Shown here in pieces: positions 51,761 through 59,614 of a DNA stretch of 64,000 bases (position 1 is the first letter of the stretch; every line of letters starts with the position of its first letter). The DNA comes from Clostridiales bacterium (GTDB lineage Bacteria; Bacillota; Clostridia; Oscillospirales; Oscillospiraceae). The position numbers and the translations under genes are program-made. The stretch spans positions 62,001-126,000 of the forward strand of contig SFEX01000001.1 in NCBI GenBank assembly GCA_004557075.1. The letters are read 5' to 3'. The notes under the pieces were generated by a model that made no database searches, was not told the origin of the DNA, and worked only from the letters and a program-made list of their open reading frames with translations.

Positions 51761-52390
51761 ATGTTTAATTACGCTGATTTAGAAGATAATGAACTACAGA
51801 AGCTTTCAGTTCAAGGCGACCGATTAGCGGAGGAACAGCTTGTTTCAAAATATATGCGTCTTGTGAGAATTTGCGCAAGACCTTTGTTCCTTGCGGGCGG
51901 CGACAGCGAAGATCTCATTCAGGAGGGAATGTTTGGTCTGCTCTCGGCAATCAGACAGTTTAACCCTGAGCACAATACCGCATTTAAGACATTTGCCGAA
52001 TGCTGCATCTATAACCGACTGAAATCCGCTGTTAAATCAGCGTCAAGCCTCAAGCATATCCCACTTAACGACGGCATCCCATTAGATACTATACTCTCAG
52101 ATGAATCCCAGACCCCCATGTCGGCGTATACTGAATTATTTCAGAAATCTCCTGAAGAGCAGGTTCTGGCCAGAGAGAACAAAAAATACACAGAAGAGCT
52201 GTACTTATCCTTGCTTAATGTGCTTTCAAAATTTGAGAAAGAAGTTTTGACCCATTATCTTAGCGGCTTGAGCTATAAAGAGATAGCCAAAGCAACAGGC
52301 AAAAGCGAAAAAGCCGTTGATAATGCAATACAGAGGATAAGGCGCAAAACGGCGCAACTGCTTAAATCAGGCGATATCAGCAATAGCTGA
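51761..52390 (+). CDS. sigH: RNA polymerase sigma factor SigH (Spo0H-like)
   Basis: Sigma-H drives early sporulation genes. The 209-residue protein has region 2 with SEDLIQEGMFGLLSAIRQF and TAFKTFAECCIYNRL, the SLKHIPLN block typical of SigH, and region 4 with GLSYKEIAKATGKSEKAVDNAIQRIRRK. No strong ribosome binding site is seen before the ATG at 51761. In Bacillus sigH sits elsewhere (near cysS and rlmB); the place after ruvB is different. Confidence 0.85.
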   Translation: MFNYADLEDNELQKLSVQGDRLAEEQLVSKYMRLVRICARPLFLAGGDSEDLIQEGMFGLLSAIRQFNPEHNTAFKTFAECCIYNRLKSAVKSASSLKHIPLNDGIPLDTILSDESQTPMSAYTELFQKSPEEQVLARENKKYTEELYLSLLNVLSKFEKEVLTHYLSGLSYKEIAKATGKSEKAVDNAIQRIRRKTAQLLKSGDISNS

Positions 52391-52437
52391 CGCATATAAA
52401 AGCCGACAGGCGAGTTTTTCAAAAGAGAGGATTTACA

Positions 52438-52716
52438 ATGTACGAAGACAAGACCTTAGTTTGCAAAGAATGTGGTCAGGAGTTCGTGTTCTCCGCAGGT
52501 GAGCAGGAATTTTACGCAGAGCGCGGCTTCCAGAATGAGCCCCAGCGCTGCAAGGCCTGCCGCGACGCACGCAAGAATGCTGCACGCGGTCCCCGTGAGT
52601 TCTTCACCGCAGTTTGCGCAGCATGCGGCGGCGAGGCAAAGGTTCCCTTTGAGCCCAAGTCTGATCGCCCTGTATATTGCAGCGAGTGCTTTGCAAAGAT
52701 GAAGGAAGAAGCCTGA
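52438..52716 (+). CDS. Small zinc-ribbon protein
   Basis: This 92-residue protein has three CxxC-type pairs: CKECG near residue 9, CKAC near residue 38 and CAACG near residue 60, and then CSECF. The segment with FSAGEQEFYAERGF matches the probable zinc-binding (zf-trcl) family. It may bind RNA or RNA polymerase, but no function is known. GAGAGG precedes the ATG. Confidence 0.88.
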   Translation: MYEDKTLVCKECGQEFVFSAGEQEFYAERGFQNEPQRCKACRDARKNAARGPREFFTAVCAACGGEAKVPFEPKSDRPVYCSECFAKMKEEA

Positions 52717-52741
52717 GGATAAAAACCTGCAGGAATAGAGT

Positions 52742-52773
52742 GGGACGTCCTCTTGGCGTCCCGTTCTTTTTTT
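52742..52773 (+). terminator. Terminator after the zinc-ribbon gene
   Basis: GGGACGTC (52742-52749) pairs with GGCGTCCC (52755-52762) with one G-T pair; T residues follow at 52767-52773. Confidence 0.85.
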
Positions 52774-52801
52774 CTAAATCTATTTGATTGGAGATATAAC
52801 T

Positions 52802-53020
52802 ATGGAAATGCTTAAAATTATGGAGATTGACAGAGACAGCATTATCTCTGAGATCCTTGAAAGTTTCCCGGAGGCAATGCCCAAGTTCCAGGAGCTGGGT
52901 ATGCACTGCCTCGGGTGTGCTTTGGCTACGGCAGAGAGCCTTGAACAGGCTTGTGCCGCCCATGCCGTTGACCCCGATGAATTTATCATTGAGCTCAAGG
53001 CTTATCTCCTGTCCCTGTAA
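52802..53020 (+). CDS. DUF1858 domain protein
   Basis: This 72-residue protein is a single DUF1858 domain, a small fold often associated with hybrid-cluster or redox proteins. The key block is FPEAMPKFQELGMHCLGCALA, which holds the CxxC pair. GGAG lies eight bases before the ATG at 52802. A redox or iron-sulphur-related role is a family inference. Confidence 0.87.
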   Translation: MEMLKIMEIDRDSIISEILESFPEAMPKFQELGMHCLGCALATAESLEQACAAHAVDPDEFIIELKAYLLSL

Positions 53021-53030
53021 TTAAAATGCA

Positions 53031-53062
53031 GTGAAAAAAGCCGGTATACCGGCTTTTTTCAC
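53031..53062 (+). terminator. Terminator between the DUF1858 gene and trmK
   Basis: GTGAAAAAAGCCG (53031-53043) and CGGCTTTTTTCAC (53050-53062) form a perfect 13-base stem with a six-base loop and an internal T6 run. Confidence 0.88.
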
Positions 53063-53075
53063 TTTATGTAGTGTT

Positions 53076-53780
53076 ATGAGTAATAGACTTAGATTAATTG
53101 CATCACTTGCCCAAAACGGTATCGGAGTTGCCGATATCGGCACCGACCATGCGTATCTTCCTATCATGCTTCGCAAAATGGGATATAAGGGCAATATAAT
53201 TGCGGGAGATATAAACGAAGGCCCCATAGAAAAAGCCGCAAGGAGCCTCGCAGAAGCCGGACTTTCGGATTCCGTAGAGCTTGTTCTGTGCGATGGCCTT
53301 AGCGGCTTTGACGGTTCAAAGACAGATACGATAGTCGTTGCCGGAATGGGAGGCGATACGATAGTCGGCATACTCGACCGTGGGCTTTACGACATGCCGG
53401 AATGGGCATCAAGAAGCGATTATAAGCTTATACTCCAGCCTGCAACAAAGCCTGAAGTAGTGCGCTTTTGGCTTGTTAACAACGGTTTTGCTATAACAAA
53501 GGAGCTGCAAACCGAAGAAAACGGCATGCTGTATCAAATAATATGCGCAAATCCCGGAGATAGCCCAAAATACAAGGATGCAGAGCTTTACACCGGCAGG
53601 GAAGATCAAATTAGAGACAGCGAATATTTCTTCAAACTGCTCGATACATATATCGGCCGCTTCAAAGCGGCTTCATGCAGCCTTGAGAATACCGACAAGC
53701 CCTCGCTTAAAGCATGGAATATGATGCTCATAAATATGATAGCCGAGCTTGAAGAAATGAAAGGATGCCGTAATGAATAA
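53076..53780 (+). CDS. trmK: tRNA (adenine22-N1)-methyltransferase TrmK
   Basis: TrmK methylates A22 in the D arm of tRNA. The 234-residue protein has the SAM loop GVADIGTDHAYLPI near residue 18, AGDINEGPIEKA and the family VVAGMGGDTIVGIL block. The ATG at 53076 lies 13 bases after the terminator and has no visible Shine-Dalgarno; a GTG at 53031 would put the start inside the terminator stem. It overlaps the Nif3 gene by eight bases, its usual partner. Confidence 0.92.
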   Translation: MSNRLRLIASLAQNGIGVADIGTDHAYLPIMLRKMGYKGNIIAGDINEGPIEKAARSLAEAGLSDSVELVLCDGLSGFDGSKTDTIVVAGMGGDTIVGILDRGLYDMPEWASRSDYKLILQPATKPEVVRFWLVNNGFAITKELQTEENGMLYQIICANPGDSPKYKDAELYTGREDQIRDSEYFFKLLDTYIGRFKAASCSLENTDKPSLKAWNMMLINMIAELEEMKGCRNE

Positions 53781-54567
53781 AGTAAGAGACGTATATGATT
53801 TTTTAAATGCCCTTGCGCCGGTCAGCCTGAAAATGGACTTTGATAATGTAGGCTTGCTTGTCGGAGATCACGAGGCCGAGGTAAATAAGTGTCTTCTTGC
53901 TTTGGATATAAGCGACGAAGTCATACGGGAAGCGAAGAAAATCAATGCTCAGCTTATAGTATCACATCATCCGCTGATATTTGACCCGCTTAAAAATGTC
54001 ACTGCGGATGACCTTATCGGCAGGAAGATAATCGAGCTTATTAAAAATGACATATCGGCAATTTGCATGCATACGAATCTTGATATTGCCGATGGCGGAG
54101 TTAACGACGCGCTTATTAATGCTCTCGGAGCACAGGCAAGCGGCTTTCTCGAACCGTGCGGAACGGACGCTGAGGGCAGGGAGGTCGGCTGCGGACGTGT
54201 TGGGGAGCTTGAAAAAGAATTTGAGTTTGCTGATTTTCTGAGCATGTGCAAGCAGACCTTGAATGTAAACGGACTAAGGTATCACAATGCAGGGAAAAAG
54301 GTGAAAAAGCTTGCCGTCATGGGCGGCTCCGGCGGCTCATGCATAGCCCTTGCAAAATCTATGGGCTGCGATACCTACGTTACTTCGGATATAAAATATA
54401 ACGGCTTCCTTGACGCTAAGGAGCTTGGAATAAACCTCATTGATGCAGACCATTTCTGCACCGAAAATGTTATTATCCCGGTGCTTGCCGAAAAGCTTGG
54501 CAAGGCGTTTGGCGGTATAGAATTTGTCATTTCCGAAATCCACAAGCAGACGGTTCAATTTTTTTAA
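53773..54567 (+). CDS. Nif3-like dinuclear metal centre protein (YqfO)
   Basis: Nif3 proteins have a two-metal site and are annotated as GTP cyclohydrolase I type 2; the true role is not settled. The 264-residue protein is a single-unit form without the inserted PII-like domain. Motifs are DNVGLLVGD near residue 19, VSHHPLIFDPLKN, MHTNLDIADGGVND and the C-terminal DADHFCTENV. It follows trmK with overlap. Confidence 0.92.
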   Translation: MNKVRDVYDFLNALAPVSLKMDFDNVGLLVGDHEAEVNKCLLALDISDEVIREAKKINAQLIVSHHPLIFDPLKNVTADDLIGRKIIELIKNDISAICMHTNLDIADGGVNDALINALGAQASGFLEPCGTDAEGREVGCGRVGELEKEFEFADFLSMCKQTLNVNGLRYHNAGKKVKKLAVMGGSGGSCIALAKSMGCDTYVTSDIKYNGFLDAKELGINLIDADHFCTENVIIPVLAEKLGKAFGGIEFVISEIHKQTVQFF

Positions 54568-54569
54568 TG

Positions 54570-54598
54570 TAATATTTGTCCTCCGAGGCTCATAAACT
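54570..54598 (+). promoter_or_regulatory. Sigma-E promoter of spoIVA
   Basis: TAATATT (54570-54576), a 14-base spacer, CATAAACT (54591-54598). This is a good sigma-E match, and spoIVA is a known sigma-E gene. The predicted start is near 54605, in the loop of the hairpin at 54580-54623. Confidence 0.75.
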
Positions 54599-54623
54599 CG
54601 TACAAACGAGAAAGCTTCGGAGG
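54580..54623 (+). promoter_or_regulatory. Hairpin hiding the spoIVA ribosome binding site
   Basis: CCTCCGAGGCT (54580-54590) pairs with AGCTTCGGAGG (54613-54623) with one G-T pair, and CTCG/CGAG pair inside. The 3' arm contains the GGAGG of spoIVA and is followed by TTTTTCT, so it can also be the terminator of the trmK-nif3 unit. Confidence 0.8.
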
Positions 54624-54630
54624 TTTTTCT

Positions 54631-56109
54631 ATGACTAATACCGATATTTATAAGGATATATCCACGAGAACAAACGGCGCGATAATGATAGGCGTAGTGG
54701 GGCCTGTCCGCACGGGAAAGTCCACATTTATCAAGCGCTTCATGGAAACCATAGTTATCCCCAATATTGACGACGAATATATGCGGGAGCGTGCAAGGGA
54801 TGAACTGCCGCAAAGCGGTTCTGGTAAAACGATAATGACTGCAGAGCCTAAGTTTGTACCCGAGGACGCGGTACAGATAGCGCTCGGGGAGGACACAAGC
54901 TGCTCTGTACGGCTCGTAGATTGCGTCGGATACATGGTAAGCGGAGCATCCGGCCGGTTTGAGGACGGCAGTGAGAGGCTTGTCACAACGCCGTGGTTTG
55001 ATCATGAGGTGACTATGACAGAGGCGGCCGAGTCGGGCACACGCAAGGTCATATGCGACCACTCGACCATCGGCATCGTAGTAACGACCGACGGCAGCAT
55101 ATGCGATATTGACAGAGCCGCTTATATCGAGCCGGAAGAGCGAGTGATATCAGAGCTTAAAAGCATCGGAAAACCGTTTATAATACTGCTCAACAGCGCT
55201 CAGCCAGACTCTGAAAGCGCGATACAGCTAGAAAATGAGCTGTGCGAAAAGTATTCTGCGCCATGCATAAGAACTGACTGCCGTCAGATAAGCGAAAACG
55301 GAATGGCGGAGATAATGCGAAAGGTGCTTGGGCAGTTCCCGCTCTCGGAGCTTAGCATCAAGCTTCCCGACTGGTTTGACGCGGTCGATTACGCAAGTAG
55401 CATGAAAACTGAACTTTTTCAGAGCATTATTAGCTCATCGAACGATATTAGCTGCGTTAATGATATAGATCATATGCTGTCGGAAATAGAGCAGTCGGAG
55501 CTTGTGGATAAAGCTTATGTTGAAAACAGCGACATGGGAAGCGGTGTTATTAACGTCGTTATTGATATGCCGCGTGCGCTGTACTATAAGCTTATCAGCG
55601 ATGAGTCGGGGCTGGATATAAGCAGTGACGGTCAGCTTGTGAGCATACTTCGCGAAATGAGCGCCGTAAAGCAGGAATATGATAAGATAAAAGACGCTTT
55701 GGAGTCTGTTAAAAATACAGGATATGGCGTTGTCATGCCGGATCACGACCAGCTTCAGATAGAGGAGCCGCAGCTTGTCAAGCAGGGAGGGAAATACGCT
55801 GTAAAGCTGAAGGCGAGAGCACCGGCGATACACATGCTGAAAACCGGCGTAGAGACCGTTGTAAGCCCCTCCATCGGCGGCGACAACGCATCCGAGGAGA
55901 TAATCAGCTTCCTGCTTCAGGGCTTTGAGGGTGATATGAGCAGGCTTTGGGAATCCAATATTTTCGGCAGACCTCTGTATGATATAGCGGAGGAGGGGAT
56001 AGCCGAGAGGCTAAACAGCCTGCCGCAGAACGCGCGCGCAAAGCTTCAGGAGACCCTACAGCGCATAATAAACGAGGGGCGAGGCACGCTTATCTGCATT
56101 TTGCTGTAA
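54631..56109 (+). CDS. spoIVA: Stage IV sporulation protein A (SpoIVA)
   Basis: SpoIVA is an ATPase that polymerises on the forespore surface as the base of the spore coat. The 492-residue protein has the P-loop GPVRTGKST (residues 24-32), a TAEPKFVPEDAV block and a middle and C-terminal polymerising domain; the C-terminus has GRGTLICILL. Length matches the family. It is transcribed alone between a sigma-E promoter and a terminator. Confidence 0.96.
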   Translation: MTNTDIYKDISTRTNGAIMIGVVGPVRTGKSTFIKRFMETIVIPNIDDEYMRERARDELPQSGSGKTIMTAEPKFVPEDAVQIALGEDTSCSVRLVDCVGYMVSGASGRFEDGSERLVTTPWFDHEVTMTEAAESGTRKVICDHSTIGIVVTTDGSICDIDRAAYIEPEERVISELKSIGKPFIILLNSAQPDSESAIQLENELCEKYSAPCIRTDCRQISENGMAEIMRKVLGQFPLSELSIKLPDWFDAVDYASSMKTELFQSIISSSNDISCVNDIDHMLSEIEQSELVDKAYVENSDMGSGVINVVIDMPRALYYKLISDESGLDISSDGQLVSILREMSAVKQEYDKIKDALESVKNTGYGVVMPDHDQLQIEEPQLVKQGGKYAVKLKARAPAIHMLKTGVETVVSPSIGGDNASEEIISFLLQGFEGDMSRLWESNIFGRPLYDIAEEGIAERLNSLPQNARAKLQETLQRIINEGRGTLICILL

Positions 56110-56127
56110 TTTAAAACAAATAATGAT

Positions 56128-56167
56128 GCGGTTTGCAGAGCAAAATTTATCTGCAAACCGCTTTTTT
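56128..56167 (+). terminator. Terminator after spoIVA
   Basis: GCGGTTTGCAG (56128-56138) pairs with CTGCAAACCGC (56151-56161), followed by TTTTTT. Confidence 0.93.
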
Positions 56168-56223
56168 GGCATATATTTTTAATTAACGTCTGACAAGAGC
56201 ATGAGATTTATATATTTTAATGA

Positions 56224-56252
56224 TTGCAAAGCGGCCATTGAGCGGATATAAT
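56224..56252 (+). promoter_or_regulatory. Sigma-A promoter of the aminotransferase gene
   Basis: TTGCAA (56224-56229), 17 bases, perfect TATAAT (56247-56252). Confidence 0.75.
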
Positions 56253-56284
56253 ATAACATTATCTAATAAATGGAGATGATAACA

Positions 56285-57475
56285 ATGAAACCAGTATCAA
56301 GAATTGCGGAAGAGGTTCGCGCGTCAACAACTCTGGCTGTTGACAGCCTTGCCAAGCAGATGAAGGCTGACGGCCTCGATGTCGTCGGCTTCGGAACAGG
56401 TGAACCTGATTTTAAAACTCCTGATAATATAAGCATGGCGGCAATTGCAGCTATTTGTGACGGTAAAACCAAATATACTCCTGCAGCCGGTATTATTCCG
56501 TTGCGCAAAGCAATTGCTAATCGGCTCAAGACAGACTGCGGAGTCGATTACGACTATACTCAGATCGTTGTAGCCAGCGGCGCGAAGCACAGCGTTTATA
56601 TCGCTCTTGCAGCTATCACAAACCCTGGCGACGAGATCATTATTGCCGCGCCGTTCTGGGTCAGCTACTATGAGATGGTTCGCATGGTTGGCGGTGTTCC
56701 CATTATCGTTGGCGCGGGAGAGGAGCAGAATTTCAAGATAAACGCTGCTCAGCTTGAGGCCGCTATAACGGACAAAACCAAGTGCCTCATGCTTAACAAC
56801 CCCTCAAACCCGACAGGCATGATTTATTCAAAAGAAGAGCTTCGAGCAATTGCCGATGTCTGCGTAAAGCACGACCTTTATATTCTGGCAGATGAGATTT
56901 ATTATCAGCTCATATATGACGGAATCGAGTTTACCAGCATGGCAAGCCTTGGAGAAGATGTAAAGGAGCGCACACTGCTTATTAACGGTGTCTCCAAATC
57001 ATATTCAATGACCGGCTGGCGTGTAGGATATTGTGCGTCAAATTCGAAGCTGGCAAAGATAATGTCAAACTTCCTCAGCCATTCTACGGGAGCGCCCTCA
57101 ACTATCAGCCAGTGGGCATCCGTTGAAGCGTTAACCGGCCCTCAGGAGGGTATAGAGGAAATGCGCAAGGCGTTTTTGCAGCGCAGGGACTATATTGTAA
57201 AACGTATAAATGAGATCCCCGGCGTTAGCTGCATTAACCCCAACGGAGCTTTTTATGTAATGATGAATATTGAAAAGCTCATCGGCAGGACTCTGGGCGG
57301 CAAGCTCATTGAAAATGATGATGATTTTGCCGTGGCGCTGCTCGAAAAAGCGCTCGTAGCGGTCGTACCGTGTTCCGGATTCGGCATTAAGAACTTTGTC
57401 CGCTGGTCATATGCGGCCTCAATGGAGAACATTGAAAAGGGCTTGGATCGCCTTGAAAAATTTGTAACAGAATGA
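56285..57475 (+). CDS. Class I/II pyridoxal-phosphate aminotransferase (aspartate type)
   Basis: This 396-residue enzyme is probably an aspartate aminotransferase of the Bacillus AspB/Thermus group. Motifs are GFGTGEPDFKTP near residue 35, NPSNPTGMIY, the ADEIYYQ loop, and the PLP lysine in NGVSKSYSMTGWRVGY; RWSYA holds the carboxylate-binding Arg near the end. The ATG at 56285 follows GGAG; the in-frame ATG at 56270 precedes that site. Aspartate made or used here links to the DapA pathway. Confidence 0.9.
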   Translation: MKPVSRIAEEVRASTTLAVDSLAKQMKADGLDVVGFGTGEPDFKTPDNISMAAIAAICDGKTKYTPAAGIIPLRKAIANRLKTDCGVDYDYTQIVVASGAKHSVYIALAAITNPGDEIIIAAPFWVSYYEMVRMVGGVPIIVGAGEEQNFKINAAQLEAAITDKTKCLMLNNPSNPTGMIYSKEELRAIADVCVKHDLYILADEIYYQLIYDGIEFTSMASLGEDVKERTLLINGVSKSYSMTGWRVGYCASNSKLAKIMSNFLSHSTGAPSTISQWASVEALTGPQEGIEEMRKAFLQRRDYIVKRINEIPGVSCINPNGAFYVMMNIEKLIGRTLGGKLIENDDDFAVALLEKALVAVVPCSGFGIKNFVRWSYAASMENIEKGLDRLEKFVTE

Positions 57476-57503
57476 TATAATAATCACCCCACGAACATAG
57501 TTT
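57475..57503 (+). promoter_or_regulatory. Sigma-E promoter of cwlD
   Basis: ATATAAT (57475-57481), a 14-base spacer, CATAGTTT (57496-57503). The pattern fits sigma-E, and cwlD is a sigma-E gene in Bacillus. The predicted start is near 57510, at the 3' arm of the hairpin. Confidence 0.65.
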
Positions 57504-57518
57504 GTTAGTGGGGTGATT
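57482..57518 (+). promoter_or_regulatory. Hairpin hiding the cwlD ribosome binding site
   Basis: AATCACCCCAC (57482-57492) pairs perfectly with GTGGGGTGATT (57508-57518) around a 15-base loop. The GGGGTG of the 3' arm is the ribosome binding site for the GTG at 57521. It may also terminate the aminotransferase transcript. Confidence 0.75.
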
Positions 57519-57520
57519 TT

Positions 57521-58240
57521 GTGTTTATTACAGTTGAACTTAGAAATTTTGTTAAAACAGCGGCCGCGACGCTCGCGGTCTTTGCGATCATAGCGGTTGC
57601 GGCGCATATTACATTACCGCATTATGATGCCGTGAGCGCCAATAGTGCAATGCGAGCGTATACTCTGGTGGTCGACCCCGGGCACGGCGGCATGGATGGC
57701 GGTGCAGTATCCGCTGACGGAAAAAAAGAAAGCGATATTAATTTAAGTATTGCTCTGAAAATGGCGGCTCTTTCTGATTTTTTGGGCATTGACTGCGTTT
57801 TGACCCGCGATACGGACAGCGATAACTCCGATACAGGCAGCTACAGCGAGCATGACAGTCTCGTTTCAAGGGCTGAGCTTGCAAATTCCATTGAAAATTC
57901 TCTGCTTATAAGCATTCACCAAAATAAATTTCCGAACGAACTTGTCAGCGGCGCTGAAATAATGTATGCTGATACTGTGGGAAGTCGTGAGCTTGGCCTC
58001 ATCGTGCAGGATAATATGGTTTCGATTCTTGACCCTGAGAACCGAAGGGTCGCAAGACCTGCTCCGTCGGAGCTGCTGCTGACATCCAGCGTAAAATGTC
58101 CTGCCATACTGGCCGAATGCGGGTTTATGTCAAATCCGGACGAGTTACAGAGGCTCTCAACGTCGGAATACCAGCTTAAAATTGCCTTGGTTATGATGGG
58201 TTCGTTTATACAGTTTTCAAGCCAACAGCTTCCGGCATAG
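57521..58240 (+). CDS. cwlD: Spore cortex amidase CwlD (N-acetylmuramoyl-L-alanine amidase)
   Basis: CwlD starts muramic-delta-lactam formation in the spore cortex. The 239-residue amidase_3 protein has an N-terminal membrane anchor (about residues 12-33) and the zinc residues H55 (DPGHGGMDGG), E70 and H133 (SIHQNKF), plus the catalytic E199 in AECGFMSNPDE. It uses a GTG start. A sigma-E-type promoter supports the sporulation role; a vegetative amidase is the alternative. Confidence 0.88.
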   Translation: MFITVELRNFVKTAAATLAVFAIIAVAAHITLPHYDAVSANSAMRAYTLVVDPGHGGMDGGAVSADGKKESDINLSIALKMAALSDFLGIDCVLTRDTDSDNSDTGSYSEHDSLVSRAELANSIENSLLISIHQNKFPNELVSGAEIMYADTVGSRELGLIVQDNMVSILDPENRRVARPAPSELLLTSSVKCPAILAECGFMSNPDELQRLSTSEYQLKIALVMMGSFIQFSSQQLPA

Positions 58241-58248
58241 GAGGAATT

Positions 58249-59613
58249 ATGAGACAAAAGACAGTATTCTGCTGCTCTGAATGCGGCAATGAAACAGTTA
58301 AATGGAGCGGAAGATGCACCGCCTGCGGCGCATGGGACAGCCTGGTCGAAGTAAAGGTGGATGCTAAGGGGAGAGGCTCAGGCCGAAGCTCCTCTGCTGC
58401 GGCATTTTCAAAGCAGCCGAAGCTCATATCCGAGCTTGACACAGAAGCGGAGCTGAGGTTCTCAACAGGCATAGGCGAGCTCGACAGAGTTTTGGGCGGC
58501 GGCGCGGTAAAAGGCTCTCTGGTGCTGGTAGGCGGCGCACCGGGTATCGGTAAGTCAACGCTTCTGCTTCAGCTTTGCGGTATGGCTGAGGGAGAGCCGA
58601 AAATACTTTATATTACGGGCGAAGAAAGCGAGCGTCAGCTCAAAATGCGCGCCCAGCGACTGAAGGTTGACAAAGGCGATATATACGTCCTTGCGGAAAC
58701 CGGACTTGCAGAGATACTTGAGAATATTGAGGCACTTGCGCCGGATATCGTAATTATTGACTCTATTCAAACAATGTTTGACCAGGACATAAGCTCCGCA
58801 CCAGGCAGCGTAAGCCAGGTACGCGAATGTACAATGTCAATAATGCGCATGACAAAGCAGAAGGGCTTTACGACATTTGTTATAGGTCATATAAACAAAG
58901 AGGGGAGTATTGCAGGTCCCAAGGTGCTCGAGCATATGGTTGACTGCGTTTTGTATTTTGAAGGCGAGAGAAGCACGTCGTTCAGGATTCTCAGAGCAGG
59001 CAAGAACCGTTTCGGCTCCACAAACGAGATAGGCGTCTTTGAGATGGCCGATACAGGTCTAAGTGAGCTTAAAAACCCGTCAGAAATTTTGCTGTCCGGC
59101 AGACCGCAGAATGCTCCCGGGACATGCGTTACCTGCGTTATAGAGGGTTCTCGACCGATTTTAGCGGAAATCCAGGCTCTGATAGCCCCGGCAGCCTACA
59201 ATTCAGGCAGGCGCAGCACAAACGGCATTGATTACAACAGAGCGACCCTGCTGCTTGCAGTGCTTGAAAAACGCGGCGGAATGTCCGTTGCCAATTGCGA
59301 CGCATATATAAACGTTATTGGAGGTCTTGAATTGGACGAACCTGCCGCTGATTTGCCGACTCTGCTTGCAATTGCAAGCAGTTTCAGGGATATTCCGCTT
59401 GGCCGTGACTTAGCGGCAGTGGGTGAAGTCGGCCTGTCCGGCGAAATTCGCAGCGTCAGCAATTTAAATTCAAGACTATCTGAGATAGCCCGGCTTGGAT
59501 TTAAGCGATGCGTTATACCGTCACATATCAAGGATGATATCAAAAAGCCCGACGGACTTGAGCTGATTTCCGTTAAGGATATCAGGGAAGCAATTAAGGC
59601 AACATTGGGATAA
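58249..59613 (+). CDS. radA: DNA repair protein RadA
   Basis: RadA (Sms) is a RecA-like helicase that helps branch migration in recombination. The 454-residue protein has the N-terminal zinc finger C9/C12/C23/C26, Walker A GGAPGIGKST (95-104), the KNRFG motif and a C-terminal Lon-like domain (VGEVGLSGEIR). AGGAGG precedes the ATG, eight bases after cwlD. Confidence 0.97.
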   Translation: MRQKTVFCCSECGNETVKWSGRCTACGAWDSLVEVKVDAKGRGSGRSSSAAAFSKQPKLISELDTEAELRFSTGIGELDRVLGGGAVKGSLVLVGGAPGIGKSTLLLQLCGMAEGEPKILYITGEESERQLKMRAQRLKVDKGDIYVLAETGLAEILENIEALAPDIVIIDSIQTMFDQDISSAPGSVSQVRECTMSIMRMTKQKGFTTFVIGHINKEGSIAGPKVLEHMVDCVLYFEGERSTSFRILRAGKNRFGSTNEIGVFEMADTGLSELKNPSEILLSGRPQNAPGTCVTCVIEGSRPILAEIQALIAPAAYNSGRRSTNGIDYNRATLLLAVLEKRGGMSVANCDAYINVIGGLELDEPAADLPTLLAIASSFRDIPLGRDLAAVGEVGLSGEIRSVSNLNSRLSEIARLGFKRCVIPSHIKDDIKKPDGLELISVKDIREAIKATLG

Positions 59614-59614
59614 T

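Noticed and set aside
53031..53780. trmK starting at GTG 53031
   Set aside because: The start would be the first base of the terminator stem; the family N-terminus begins at 53076.
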